Origin: Bradyrhizobium sp. 1
GTDB lineage: Bacteria; Pseudomonadota; Alphaproteobacteria; Rhizobiales; Xanthobacteraceae
NCBI RefSeq assembly: GCF_023073315.1
Contig: NZ_JADPJH010000010.1
Coordinates: 232,097 to 296,096, forward strand
DNA: 64,000 nt
Direction of reading: 5' to 3'
Every line of letters starts with the position of its first letter. Position 1 is the stretch's first letter. This document shows positions 44,462 through 53,045 of the stretch, one piece after another. The notes under the pieces were generated by a model that was given only the letters and a program-made list of their open reading frames with translations, was not told the DNA's origin and did not search any database. Both the position numbers and the translations under genes were made by a program.

Positions 44462-45817
44462 CTACTTTCCGATACAGAATTTCTGGAAAATAGCTCCGAG
44501 GACGTCCTCGACGTCCACCCGGCCCAACAGCCGGCCCAAGGCATAGGCGGCGGCGCGCAACTCTTCGGCGGCCAGCTCTTCGCCCTCTTCTACAAGCTCC
44601 AGGCTCCGGCGCAAGCTGTCGGATGCCCGGCACAACAAGTCACGCTGACGGGTTCGAGTCACCACAGCGCCCTCACTCATCCCAAAGAACTCAGCCGCGA
44701 ATTTCACGAGCGCCTCGACCAGATCGGGGATGCCATCGCCCCGGCCCGCCGAGATCCCGAACTCGCCACGCGGCCGGGCGCCTTCGGGTCCGCTCAGGTC
44801 GATCTTGTTGCGCACGATCCAGACCGAGCCGCCGGACCGATTAGCCTCACCGGACTTCCAGAGCGAGCGCATCGCCTCGGGATCGGCGGCCTGCGCGCCC
44901 TCGACCAGCCACAGCACGAGGTCGGCGTCTTCGGCGCGCGCCCGCGCCCGGCGCACACCTTCCTGTTCGACAGGATCATCAGTCTCGCGGATGCCGGCAG
45001 TGTCGATGACGGTAACGGGATAACCGTCAAGATCGAGCTGAACTTCGATGACATCGCGCGTGGTGCCGGCATGCGGCGAGACGATCGCGACCTCACGACG
45101 GGCCAGCTGATTCATGAGCGTAGACTTGCCGACATTCGGCTCGCCGGCGATCGCAACCACAAGGCCGTCACGCAGGCGCTCAGAATGTCCCTGTGTCGCA
45201 AGGACGTTTGCGATTTCGCCGTGCAGGGCTTTGATCGCCTTCACCGCCGGTGCCCTCAATTCCGCGGGCACATCGCCCTCGTCGGAAAAATCGATGCCGG
45301 CCTCGATCAGCGCCGAAGCCTCGATAATGCGCTCGCGCCAGTCGCGCGCGCGGTCCCCGAGCAGTCCTTGCAACTGGCGCAGCGCCTGGCGGCGTTGGCG
45401 GTCGGTGTCGGCGTGAATGAGATCGTCGAGGCCCTCGGCTTCGGTGAGGTCGAGCTTACCGTTCTCGAAGGCACGCCGCGTGAACTCGCCGGGCTCGGCC
45501 GCGCGCATATTCGGAATATTCGAAATGACAGCGAGGAGCGCCGAGAGTACCGCACGGCCGCCGTGAGCATGGAATTCGACGACGTCCTCGCCGGTCGCGC
45601 TTGCCGGCCCCGGAAACCAAAGCACGACCGAATCGTCGATCGGCTGACCGGCGCCGTCGCGGAGCAGCCGGCGGCTGGCCTGCCTTGGCGCCGGCAGCTT
45701 GCCCGCCAGGGTCGTCAGCACGAGACCAGCCTGCGGTCCGGACACGCGCACCACCGCGATCGCGCTCGGCGCACGGCCGGACGACAGCGCAAAGATGGTC
45801 TGGTCTCGCGGGTGCAT
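44462..45817 (-). CDS. mnmE: tRNA modification GTPase MnmE
   Basis: The 451-residue GTPase pairs with MnmG. It has an N-terminal tetrahydrofolate-binding domain, a helical domain and an inserted G domain with P-loop GEPNVGKST, switch [14 protein letters not shown] and NKID. The C-terminal C448-IGK motif, required for modification, is present (FCIGK). The ATG is at 45817; the upstream region is AT-rich and motif-laden (see 45885-46125). Confidence 0.97.
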   Translation of the reverse strand: MHPRDQTIFALSSGRAPSAIAVVRVSGPQAGLVLTTLAGKLPAPRQASRRLLRDGAGQPIDDSVVLWFPGPASATGEDVVEFHAHGGRAVLSALLAVISNIPNMRAAEPGEFTRRAFENGKLDLTEAEGLDDLIHADTDRQRRQALRQLQGLLGDRARDWRERIIEASALIEAGIDFSDEGDVPAELRAPAVKAIKALHGEIANVLATQGHSERLRDGLVVAIAGEPNVGKSTLMNQLARREVAIVSPHAGTTRDVIEVQLDLDGYPVTVIDTAGIRETDDPVEQEGVRRARARAEDADLVLWLVEGAQAADPEAMRSLWKSGEANRSGGSVWIVRNKIDLSGPEGARPRGEFGISAGRGDGIPDLVEALVKFAAEFFGMSEGAVVTRTRQRDLLCRASDSLRRSLELVEEGEELAAEELRAAAYALGRLLGRVDVEDVLGAIFQKFCIGK

Positions 45818-46132
45818 GGCCTATTTGTCCGGCTGCCGCCGAAAAGGCAAACATCCGTTTCGATCAACGCGCGGTCGGGTTTTGTTGCAGCAAATCCCGC
45901 AGTAAGAGAGTTATGTTGCACCGCAATATATTGCAGCATTTTTGCTGCAGAATCCGTCTATCCAGGCGGCGCGCCTATCTAATGGGTCACATATTATATT
46001 TATACATCAATATGTTAACTCCCTTTCTGAGCTGGTGTCAGATTCCCAGCCATGCTGCACATTCGCTGCAGCAAAGCCGCACAACAAAAAGGGCGCCCGA
46101 AGGCGCCCTCTGATCTCTTGCTGCACCCCGGC
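45818..46132. promoter_or_regulatory. AT-rich mnmE upstream region with repeated TGCWGCA motifs
   Basis: This 315-base region lies between the rho stop codon and mnmE. It holds an AT-rich core (about 45985-46020, with ATATTATATTTATAC) that is unusual for this genome. It also has six copies of TGC(A/T)GCA: 45886, 45932, 45943, 46053, 46067 and 46119. The pair 45932-45949 forms an inverted repeat with a TTTT spacer. It presumably includes the mnmE promoter; the binding protein is unknown. Confidence 0.6.
46090..46109 (-). terminator. rho gene rho-independent terminator
   Basis: Stem AGGGCGCC / GGCGCCCT around loop CGAA, followed on the minus strand by a T-run (AAAAA at 46086-46090 on plus). 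It lies 23 bases past the stop codon of the leftward rho gene. Confidence 0.9.
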
Positions 46133-47398
46133 TCAGGTGTTCATCGAGTCGAAGAACTCCGAATTGCTCTTGGTCGAGCGCAGCTTGTCGAGCAGGAAGT
46201 CAATTCCATCCATCGTCCCCATCGGGTTCAGGATGCGGCGGAGCACGTACATCTTTTTCAGGACCAGCGGATCGGTGATGAGCTCCTCCTTGCGGGTGCC
46301 GGAGCGCGAGATGTCGATCGCCGGGAAGGTCCGCTTGTCAGAGACCTTGCGGTCCAGGATCAGTTCGGAGTTACCGGTGCCCTTGAACTCTTCGAAGATG
46401 ACTTCGTCCATGCGGCTGCCGGTATCGACCAGTGCGGTCGCAATGATGGTCAGCGAGCCACCCTCCTCGATGTTACGGGCGGCACCGAAGAACCGCTTCG
46501 GCCGCTGCAACGCATTGGCGTCGACACCGCCGGTCAGCACCTTGCCGGACGACGGCACCACGGTGTTGTAGGCACGACCGAGGCGCGTGATCGAATCGAG
46601 CAGAATGACGACGTCGCGGCCATGCTCGACCAGACGCTTGGCCTTCTCGATCACCATCTCGGCGACCTGGACGTGACGCACCGCCGGCTCGTCGAAGGTC
46701 GAGGACACGACCTCGCCCTTCACCGAGCGCTGCATGTCCGTGACTTCTTCCGGCCGCTCGTCGATCAGAAGCACGATCAGATAGCATTCGGGATGATTGT
46801 GCGCGATCGAGTGCGCGATGTTCTGCATCAGCACGGTTTTACCCGTACGCGGCGGCGCCACGATCAGCGCGCGCTGGCCCTTGCCGATCGGCGCGACGAT
46901 GTCGATCACTCTTGCAGACAGGTCTTTCCGGGTCGGATCGTCGATTTCCATGCGGAAACGCTGGTTCGGAAACAGCGGCGTGAGGTTGTCGAAATTGACC
47001 TTGTGCTTGGCCTTTTCCGGGTCCTCGAAATTGAGCGTATTGACCTTCAGCAGCGCGAAATAGCGCTCGCCCTCTTTCGGGCTGCGAATGTGGCCCTCGA
47101 TCGTGTCGCCGGTGCGCAGGCCGAAACGGCGGATCTGCGAAGGCGAAACGTAGATGTCATCCGGGCCCGGCAGGTAATTCGCGTCTGGCGAGCGGAGGAA
47201 GCCGAAACCGTCGGAGAGCACCTCGACGACGCCTTCGCCGACGATGTCAGTCTCGGCCAGCGCCAGCTGCTTGAGGATGGCGAACAGCAGTTCCTGCTTG
47301 CGCATCGTGCTGGCGTTCTCGACCCCGTGCTCTTCCGCGAACGAGACGAGCTCGGCCGGGGTTTTCGACTTGAGGTCCTGGAGTTTGATTTCCCGCAT
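46133..47398 (-). CDS. rho: Transcription termination factor Rho
   Basis: The 421-residue hexameric RNA helicase terminates transcription. It has the N-terminal Rho domain ([18 protein letters not shown]), an RNA-binding cold-shock-like domain ([29 protein letters not shown]), and an ATPase domain with Walker A APPRTGKT and Walker B-type [16 protein letters not shown]. The ATG at 47398 gives the standard length for Rhizobiales; a longer upstream frame is unlikely. A strong intrinsic terminator follows. Confidence 0.97.
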   Translation of the reverse strand: MREIKLQDLKSKTPAELVSFAEEHGVENASTMRKQELLFAILKQLALAETDIVGEGVVEVLSDGFGFLRSPDANYLPGPDDIYVSPSQIRRFGLRTGDTIEGHIRSPKEGERYFALLKVNTLNFEDPEKAKHKVNFDNLTPLFPNQRFRMEIDDPTRKDLSARVIDIVAPIGKGQRALIVAPPRTGKTVLMQNIAHSIAHNHPECYLIVLLIDERPEEVTDMQRSVKGEVVSSTFDEPAVRHVQVAEMVIEKAKRLVEHGRDVVILLDSITRLGRAYNTVVPSSGKVLTGGVDANALQRPKRFFGAARNIEEGGSLTIIATALVDTGSRMDEVIFEEFKGTGNSELILDRKVSDKRTFPAIDISRSGTRKEELITDPLVLKKMYVLRRILNPMGTMDGIDFLLDKLRSTKSNSEFFDSMNT

Positions 47399-47647
47399 TG
47401 GGGTGGTCCTGTGGGGTAACCTAAGGGAGGGGGTGCGAGGAGGCTCTGAAATGCGGACGTGAGAAAGATTAGGTCCGCAGGTCTGGCAAGGTGAGTGCCG
47501 GTGAGGCTTCAAACCTGATGGGGTGTCCGGCCTCTGGAAAGCTCAGACACAACCACATCCGCCTGCGTTGGGTGGGATAAGCTCAATATAGAAAATCGCT
47601 TCCCACTCCGCAAGCCGAAGCGCTGAGCGATCGTTCACGATCCCTGC

Positions 47648-48082
47648 CTAGAACGGCTTCACGATCACCATGATGACGATCAAAATCATCAGGACGGTCG
47701 GCACCTCATTGATAATCCGATAGAATTTCTGGCTCCGCGGGCGCCGGTCAGCGGCAAAGTCCTTCACCCAGCGGGAAAAAAAGCCGTGGACCGCGGACAT
47801 CGCCAGGACCAGTGCCAGTTTTACGTGCAGCCAGCCGAACGAGAACCAGTGACCGGACCAGGCGAGATACAGCCCGGCGAGCCAGGTGACCATCATGGCG
47901 GGGTTGATGATCGCCTTGAGCAGCCGGCGTTCCATGACCTTGAACGTTTCCGACTGCTTCGAGCCGATCTCGGCTTCGCAGTGATAAACGAACAACCGCG
48001 GCAGATAGAGCATGCCCGCCATCCAGGAGATGACCGCGATCACATGCAGCGCCTTGATCCAGAGATAGACGTCTTCGAACAT
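47648..48082 (-). CDS. hemJ: Protoporphyrinogen oxidase HemJ
   Basis: A 144-residue, four-helix membrane protein of the TIGR00701/UPF0093 family, which oxidises protoporphyrinogen IX in haem synthesis. The conserved start is YLWIKALHVIAVISWMAGMLYLPRLFVYH, containing the essential histidine and the LPRLF motif; WHVKLALVLAMSAVHGFF-like sequence is in the C-terminal half. In many alphaproteobacteria this gene lies between rho and hemE; here hemE is absent and the neighbour across the spacer is ppsR. Confidence 0.93.
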   Translation of the reverse strand: MFEDVYLWIKALHVIAVISWMAGMLYLPRLFVYHCEAEIGSKQSETFKVMERRLLKAIINPAMMVTWLAGLYLAWSGHWFSFGWLHVKLALVLAMSAVHGFFSRWVKDFAADRRPRSQKFYRIINEVPTVLMILIVIMVIVKPF

Positions 48083-48538
48083 GTCCTGCGCCCGGATTTC
48101 CTCCAGCGATAAGGAACTGGGGATAGTAAGAACTCGTTAAGCTCTCTCGGCGCACACATATCCATCTGGAGCGCCCTTCTCCAATAAGAATCTTAGATTC
48201 TTAAGGTTTGAGTCTTAGTGACAGTGAATTGGACTCACACAATTCTGTCCGCGCGTTCGCGCACGCTTGTTCACATCCATCAACATATCCCTGACAGCTC
48301 CGGCGGCTTTCAATAAGTCAGCCAGCGTCAAAGGCTTGCGCGTTTCTGTCGGCAGCTTATCAAGGGAGTTGTCCGCGCAATCCCATTTCCCTCTCGGAGG
48401 CGCGCCAAACTTGTTCCGATGGGCAGTGGTGTGAAGAAAATCGGCACTTGTCCCGCCCCTGCTGTCGCGCATCCCTTTCCGAGGGGTTAAGGTCCACAGA
48501 AATCCACAGACCACACCGACTCCATACAAAGGGTTTTT
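48083..48538. other. oriC: Candidate chromosomal origin of replication (oriC)
   Basis: This 456-base divergent gap between hemJ and ppsR corresponds to the place where the Caulobacter and Rickettsia origins lie (beside the UPF0085 gene). Four GANTC sites, the target of the cell-cycle methyltransferase CcrM, fall within 49 bases (48188, 48196, 48210, 48232). The first two sit in an inverted repeat (AAGAATC TTA GATTCTT). DnaA-box-like sequences include TTGTTCACA at 48268-48276, GGTCCACAG at 48491 and AATCCACAG at 48501. The left part is AT-richer than its flanks. Function is inferred from position and these motifs. Confidence 0.55.
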
Positions 48539-49378
48539 GTGCCGACCTCGAACAATTATTTCCATCTCCATCTGGTCTCCGACTCCACCGGCGAGACGCT
48601 GATCACGGTCGCACGCGCCGTCGCGGCACAGTACGCCAATGTCACCCCGGTCGAGCATGTCTATCCGCTGGTGCGTAGCCAGAAGCAGCTCGACCGCGTG
48701 CTCGACGAGATCGAGGAGGCGCCGGGAATCGTGCTGTTCACATTGCTGGAGAAGGATCTGGTCTCCCGGCTCGAGGACAAGTGCAAGGGCATCAACGTTC
48801 CGAGCCTCTCGATCATCGGTCCGGTGATGCAGTTGTTCGAGGCCTATCTCGGCGCTGCGACCACGGGTCGCGTCGGCGCCCAGCACGTCCTCAATGCGGA
48901 ATATTTCAAGCGCATCGACGCACTGAACTACACGATGATCCATGACGACGGTCAGCATGTCGAAGGTCTCGATGATGCCGATGTGGTGTTAGTCGGCGTG
49001 TCCCGCACCTCCAAGACTCCGACGTCGATCTATCTCGCCAATCGCGGCATCCGCACCGCCAACGTGCCACTGGTTCCCGGCATTCCCGTGCCGGCGCAAT
49101 TGGAAACGCTGACGCGGCCGCTGGTGGTGAGCCTGCATGCGACGCCTGAACGCCTGATCCAGGTCCGGCAGAACCGTCTGCTCTCGATGGGCGCCGATTC
49201 CAGCAGCGACTCCTACACCGACAAGCAGTTGGTCGCCGAGGAGGTCGCGTTTGCGCGCAAGCTGAGCGCCAAGCACGACTGGCCGCTGCTGGACGTCACG
49301 CGTCGCTCAATCGAGGAAACCGCGGCGGCGATCATGAAGCTCTACAGCGATCGCCAGCGCAACCGGCCTTCTGAATAG
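48539..49378 (+). CDS. ppsR: Pyruvate, phosphate dikinase regulatory protein (UPF0085)
   Basis: A 279-residue bifunctional kinase/pyrophosphorylase that acts on pyruvate-phosphate dikinase or PEP synthase. The opening [14 protein letters not shown] and the nucleotide-binding [18 protein letters not shown] (about 153-170) are diagnostic. The likely start is the GTG at 48539. It is the gene flanking oriC in several alphaproteobacteria. It is followed by maf with a 20-base gap. Confidence 0.94.
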   Translation: MPTSNNYFHLHLVSDSTGETLITVARAVAAQYANVTPVEHVYPLVRSQKQLDRVLDEIEEAPGIVLFTLLEKDLVSRLEDKCKGINVPSLSIIGPVMQLFEAYLGAATTGRVGAQHVLNAEYFKRIDALNYTMIHDDGQHVEGLDDADVVLVGVSRTSKTPTSIYLANRGIRTANVPLVPGIPVPAQLETLTRPLVVSLHATPERLIQVRQNRLLSMGADSSSDSYTDKQLVAEEVAFARKLSAKHDWPLLDVTRRSIEETAAAIMKLYSDRQRNRPSE

Positions 49379-49398
49379 TTTTTGGGAATAGATTCGCG

Positions 49399-50007
49399 AT
49401 GGGTTTGTGGCGCGGAAAATCTCCGTTGATTCTGGCGTCGCAAAGCAGCGCACGAAAAATGCTGCTGGCCAATGCCGGGCTCGAGTTCGAGGCTGTTACG
49501 GCAGACATCGACGAGCGCGGCATTCAGGCTGCGTCAAAACTGTCGAATCCACGTGAGATCGGGTTGCTGCTGGCGCGCGAGAAGGCGAAGGCGGTCTCAG
49601 CCAATCGTCCCGGAAGCCATGTGATCGGTGCCGACCAGACGCTGGCTCTCGGCGAACGTCTCTTCAACAAGCCCGCCGGCCGCGCGCAGGCGCTGGCACA
49701 GCTGCGGGATCTCGCCGGAAACAGCCATGAGCTGAATTCCGCTGTGGCCGTCGCACACGACGGCAGGATTGTCTTCGAGGATGTCTCGGTGGCCCGCATG
49801 ACCATGCGGGAGATGACCGAGGCCGGGCTTTCAGCCTATCTCGATGCCGCCGGCGATGCCGTCACAACAAGTGTCGGCGCCTATCAGCTTGAAGGTCTCG
49901 GCATTCACCTGTTCGAGCGTATCGAGGGCGATCATTTCACCATTCTCGGCCTGCCGCTGCTGCCGCTGCTTGCGTTCCTGCGGAGCGAGCAGCTAATTGC
50001 GGTGTAG
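49399..50007 (+). CDS. maf: Maf-family nucleoside triphosphate pyrophosphatase
   Basis: The 202-residue product hydrolyses modified or canonical NTPs to monophosphates. Signatures are [14 protein letters not shown], the [16 protein letters not shown] segment and a late [15 protein letters not shown] at 49399. It is followed directly by coaE; the aroE gene that often sits between them in related bacteria is not present. Confidence 0.93.
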   Translation: MGLWRGKSPLILASQSSARKMLLANAGLEFEAVTADIDERGIQAASKLSNPREIGLLLAREKAKAVSANRPGSHVIGADQTLALGERLFNKPAGRAQALAQLRDLAGNSHELNSAVAVAHDGRIVFEDVSVARMTMREMTEAGLSAYLDAAGDAVTTSVGAYQLEGLGIHLFERIEGDHFTILGLPLLPLLAFLRSEQLIAV

Positions 50008-50030
50008 ACGATGAATATGGCTGGGCGCTG

Positions 50031-50630
50031 ATGCGGATCCTGGGACTGACCGGCTCGATCGGGATGGGCAAATCCACCACCGCAAAATTGTTCGCGGAGG
50101 CCGGCGTCCCCGTCTACGACGCGGATGCCGCCGTCCATCAGCTCTACGAGGGCGAGGCCGCTCCCGCGATTGAAGCCGCCTTCCCCGGCACCACCGTGAA
50201 CGGCAAGGTCGACCGGCCAAAATTGTCGGCGCGTGTGGTGCACGATGCCGCCGCGATCAAGCAGCTCGAGCAGATCGTTCACCCCATGCTCGGCGCTTCC
50301 CGGCAGAAATTCTTTGCCGACGCAGAGGCAGCAAAGGCGCCGGTCGTCGTGCTGGACATCCCACTCTTGTTCGAGACGGGCGGCGAAAAACGGGTCGATG
50401 CGGTGGTCGTGGTCTCGACCTCGCCCGAGGTTCAGCGTCAGCGCGTGCTGGCGCGGGGCACGATGGACGAAGCAAAACTCGACGCCATCATCGCCAAGCA
50501 GACGCCCGACGCCGAGAAGCGTAAGCGGGCCGATTTCGTAGTGGATACGTCACACGGACTTGAACCCGTGCGCGCCCAAATCACGCACATTCTGGCCGAG
50601 GTCGTTAAGATGCCGCAGCGGCGGGCCTGA
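50031..50630 (+). CDS. coaE: Dephospho-CoA kinase
   Basis: The 199-residue last enzyme of coenzyme A synthesis phosphorylates dephospho-CoA. The P-loop GSIGMGKST is at 8-16; other landmarks are [22 protein letters not shown] and [12 protein letters not shown]. Between maf and dnaQ on the plus strand. With coaA at the right end of the window it makes two CoA pathway genes here, not linked. Confidence 0.95.
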   Translation: MRILGLTGSIGMGKSTTAKLFAEAGVPVYDADAAVHQLYEGEAAPAIEAAFPGTTVNGKVDRPKLSARVVHDAAAIKQLEQIVHPMLGASRQKFFADAEAAKAPVVVLDIPLLFETGGEKRVDAVVVVSTSPEVQRQRVLARGTMDEAKLDAIIAKQTPDAEKRKRADFVVDTSHGLEPVRAQITHILAEVVKMPQRRA

Positions 50631-50669
50631 TTCGCCGCGCTTCGGCTTCTTGCACAGCGTCCCAAAATC

Positions 50670-51386
50670 ATGCGCGAAATCGTTCTCGATACAGAAACCA
50701 CCGGCCTCGATCCCCTCCGCGGCGATCGCCTGGTCGAAATCGGCTGTGTCGAGATGTTGAACCGGATGCCGACCGGGCAGACGTATCACGTCTATATCAA
50801 TCCCGAGAGGGACATGCCGGCGGAAGCGTTCGCAGTGCATGGGCTGTCAGCCGAATTCCTGTCGACCAAGCCGCTGTTCCACGAGGTCGTCGATGCGTTT
50901 CTGGAATTCATCGGTGATGCGCCGCTGGTGATCCACAACGCCTCGTTCGATATCGGCTTCATCAATGCCGAGCTCGACAAGATCAAGCGCGTGGCGATCC
51001 CGCGCGAGCGGCTGGTCGATACGCTGCTGCTGGCGCGGCGCAAACATCCGGGTGTGTCGAACCGGCTCGACGATCTCTGCTCGCGCTATTCGATCGACAA
51101 CTCACGCCGCACCAAGCACGGCGCGCTGCTCGACGCTGAGCTCCTGGCCGAGGTCTATGTTGATCTGGTCGGGGCGCGGCAGTCTCAGCTGCTTCTCGCC
51201 TCGGAAGGCGAGAACATTCGCGTCAATGTCGCTGGCGATGCGCCGCGGCGGCAGCGGACGGTGCCGCTCGCGCCGCGGGTTTCCGATACCGAGCGCGAGG
51301 CCCACCGGGCCTTCGTCGCAACGCTCGGCGATAAGGCGATCTGGAACGAGTTTTTGCCCGCTCCAGCCGCCCCTCCGGCTGGTTAG
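50670..51386 (+). CDS. dnaQ: DNA polymerase III subunit epsilon
   Basis: A 238-residue 3'-5' proofreading exonuclease. ExoI motif D7-x-E9 (LDTETTGLDP), ExoII in NASFDIGFINAEL, and ExoIII with HGALLDAELLAEVYVDL. This order fits DnaQ near the origin. The stop TAG at 51384 falls beside a 13-bp tandem repeat shared with the convergent secB 3' end. Confidence 0.95.
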   Translation: MREIVLDTETTGLDPLRGDRLVEIGCVEMLNRMPTGQTYHVYINPERDMPAEAFAVHGLSAEFLSTKPLFHEVVDAFLEFIGDAPLVIHNASFDIGFINAELDKIKRVAIPRERLVDTLLLARRKHPGVSNRLDDLCSRYSIDNSRRTKHGALLDAELLAEVYVDLVGARQSQLLLASEGENIRVNVAGDAPRRQRTVPLAPRVSDTEREAHRAFVATLGDKAIWNEFLPAPAAPPAG

Positions 51387-51390
51387 GCCT

Positions 51391-51442
51391 GTTAGTTAGG
51401 CTTGTTAGTTAGGCTTGTTAGTTAGGCTTGTTAGTTAGGCTT
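51391..51442. repeat. Four perfect copies of a 13-bp tandem repeat
   Basis: GTTAGTTAGGCTT is repeated exactly four times (51391, 51404, 51417, 51430), with a partial copy GTTAGGCCT before it at 51382. The array bridges the convergent dnaQ and secB ends and supplies the secB stop codon (TTA at 51435-51437 on plus). Confidence 0.97.
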
Positions 51443-51920
51443 GGCCGCTGGTCGGCTGAGCGGCCATTTGCCGCTCCATGTTCTGACGATAGAGACCGAC
51501 GAAGTCGACCGGATCCAACATCAGGGGCGGGAACCCGCCGTCGCGGACAGCGGTCGCGATGATCTCACGGGCGAACGGGAATAGCAGGCGCGGGCATTCG
51601 ATCATGACCAGCGGATGCATATTCTCCTTCGGCACGTTGGCGATCCGGAACACGCCGGCATAGGCGAGCTCGAACGAGAACATGATCTTGCCTGCGGTCT
51701 CGGCCTTGCCCTCGACCGACAGCGTCACCTCGAACTCGGTATCGCTGAGGTTATTGGCGCTGACATTGATCTGGATATTGATCTGGGGCGGCTGGCCCTG
51801 CTGCTGGAGCGAGGTCGGCGCGTTCGGGTTTTCGAACGAGAGGTCCTTGGTGTACTGCGCCAGCACGTTGAGCTGGGGAGCCTGGGCCGCCTCGGGAGGG
51901 GTGCCGTTACCGTTGGTCAT
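51435..51920 (-). CDS. secB: Protein-export chaperone SecB
   Basis: A 161-residue tetrameric chaperone that holds preproteins for SecA. Its landmarks are [31 protein letters not shown] and [15 protein letters not shown]. The C-terminal tail ends TSGQA with its stop inside the tandem repeat. Leftward; the ATG is at 51920. Upstream lies a 417-base gap shared with the tim44 gene. Confidence 0.96.
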   Translation of the reverse strand: MTNGNGTPPEAAQAPQLNVLAQYTKDLSFENPNAPTSLQQQGQPPQINIQINVSANNLSDTEFEVTLSVEGKAETAGKIMFSFELAYAGVFRIANVPKENMHPLVMIECPRLLFPFAREIIATAVRDGGFPPLMLDPVDFVGLYRQNMERQMAAQPTSGQA

Positions 51921-52337
51921 AGAAGTGTCTCCTTACCCGATTGGGGCTGAATTTCGCGGCGGTTGGCTAACATAGGGCCGCCTCGTTCCACAAGGACGAA
52001 CGGTCCCGGACGGGGGATCCAGACCGTGCCCACAACTGTGACGTTCAAGGTGGTCTTTCGACGAAATTGCGCCTTAAACGCTTGAAGATGCGCGATTTCC
52101 GGCCACGATCGGGTTTCCCCTTAAGCATAAAACGCGCTACAATCGGCGCTGTGCCAAAAGGCGCCATTGGCCGGGCAAGATTTCGTGCCTACATCCCACG
52201 GACCAGACGGGCGGACCTAAATTGGTGATGTAGACTTGCCGTTCCCGTATGGAACGGTCTACTGGCCGGATTGATTTTCCCGGCGACGACCCCTTCTAGT
52301 CGGCCCCTTCTCGAGTAGACCAGAAAGCGAATACGAC
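51921..52337. other. Divergent intergenic region secB / tim44
   Basis: A 417-base spacer that should carry both promoters. I see AT-richer patches (CCTTAAACGCTTGAAG; CCTTAAGCATAAAACGC) and no dispersed repeat. fxsA, which often lies between secB and tim44 in alphaproteobacteria, is not recognisable on either strand. Confidence 0.5.
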
Positions 52338-53045
52338 GTGGACATCTACACCATCATCTTCCTGGCGCTGGCGGTCTTCATCTTTCTGAGGCTGCGCAGC
52401 GTGCTGGGGCAGCGCACGGGCAACGAGCGGCCGCCGTTCGACCATACCGCTGCCCGCAACGCGCTGGGGGGTGCCCAGGACAAGAACGTCGTGACCATGC
52501 CGGGCAAGGTGATCGACCAGGCCCCGCTGGCGCCCGCGGCCGAGCCGGCTCCGCCCTCCGATCGTTGGAAGGGCCTGGCCGAGCCGGGCACTGCGCTGGC
52601 GCAGGGGCTCGACGCCATCGTCGAGAAAGATTCCGCCTTCGACCCCCGCCATTTCATCTCCGGCGCCCGCGGCGCCTATGAGATGATCGTGCTGGCCTTT
52701 GCCAATGGCGACCGCCGCGCGCTGCGCGAGTTGCTGTCGTCGGAGGTCTATGACAGCTTCGACTCCGTCATCAAGGACCGCGAGAAGAACGAGCAGAAGA
52801 CCGAGACGCGCTTCGTCTCGATCGACAAGGCCGAGCTCGCCGGCGCCGAGCTGCGCGACCGCACGGCCCAGCTCACCATCCGTTTCGTCTCGCAAATGAT
52901 CTCGGCCACCCGCGACAAGGCCGGCAACATCGTCGACGGCAGCGCCGATACGGTCGCCGACATCACTGACATCTGGACTTTCGCCCGCGACATCACCTCT
53001 CGCGATCCGAACTGGAAGCTGGTTGGCACCGGAAGCGCGAATTAA
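52338..53045 (+). CDS. Tim44-domain protein (TimA-like)
   Basis: The 235-residue product has one N-terminal membrane helix (about 3-17), a linker, and the Tim44-like domain (residues about 90-235; FISGARGAYEMIVLAFANGDRRAL). In mitochondria Tim44 recruits Hsp70 to the import channel; the bacterial TimA proteins are inner-membrane proteins of uncertain function. A GTG start at 52338 is best. It overlaps the start of mltA by 23 bases. Confidence 0.92.
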   Translation: MDIYTIIFLALAVFIFLRLRSVLGQRTGNERPPFDHTAARNALGGAQDKNVVTMPGKVIDQAPLAPAAEPAPPSDRWKGLAEPGTALAQGLDAIVEKDSAFDPRHFISGARGAYEMIVLAFANGDRRALRELLSSEVYDSFDSVIKDREKNEQKTETRFVSIDKAELAGAELRDRTAQLTIRFVSQMISATRDKAGNIVDGSADTVADITDIWTFARDITSRDPNWKLVGTGSAN

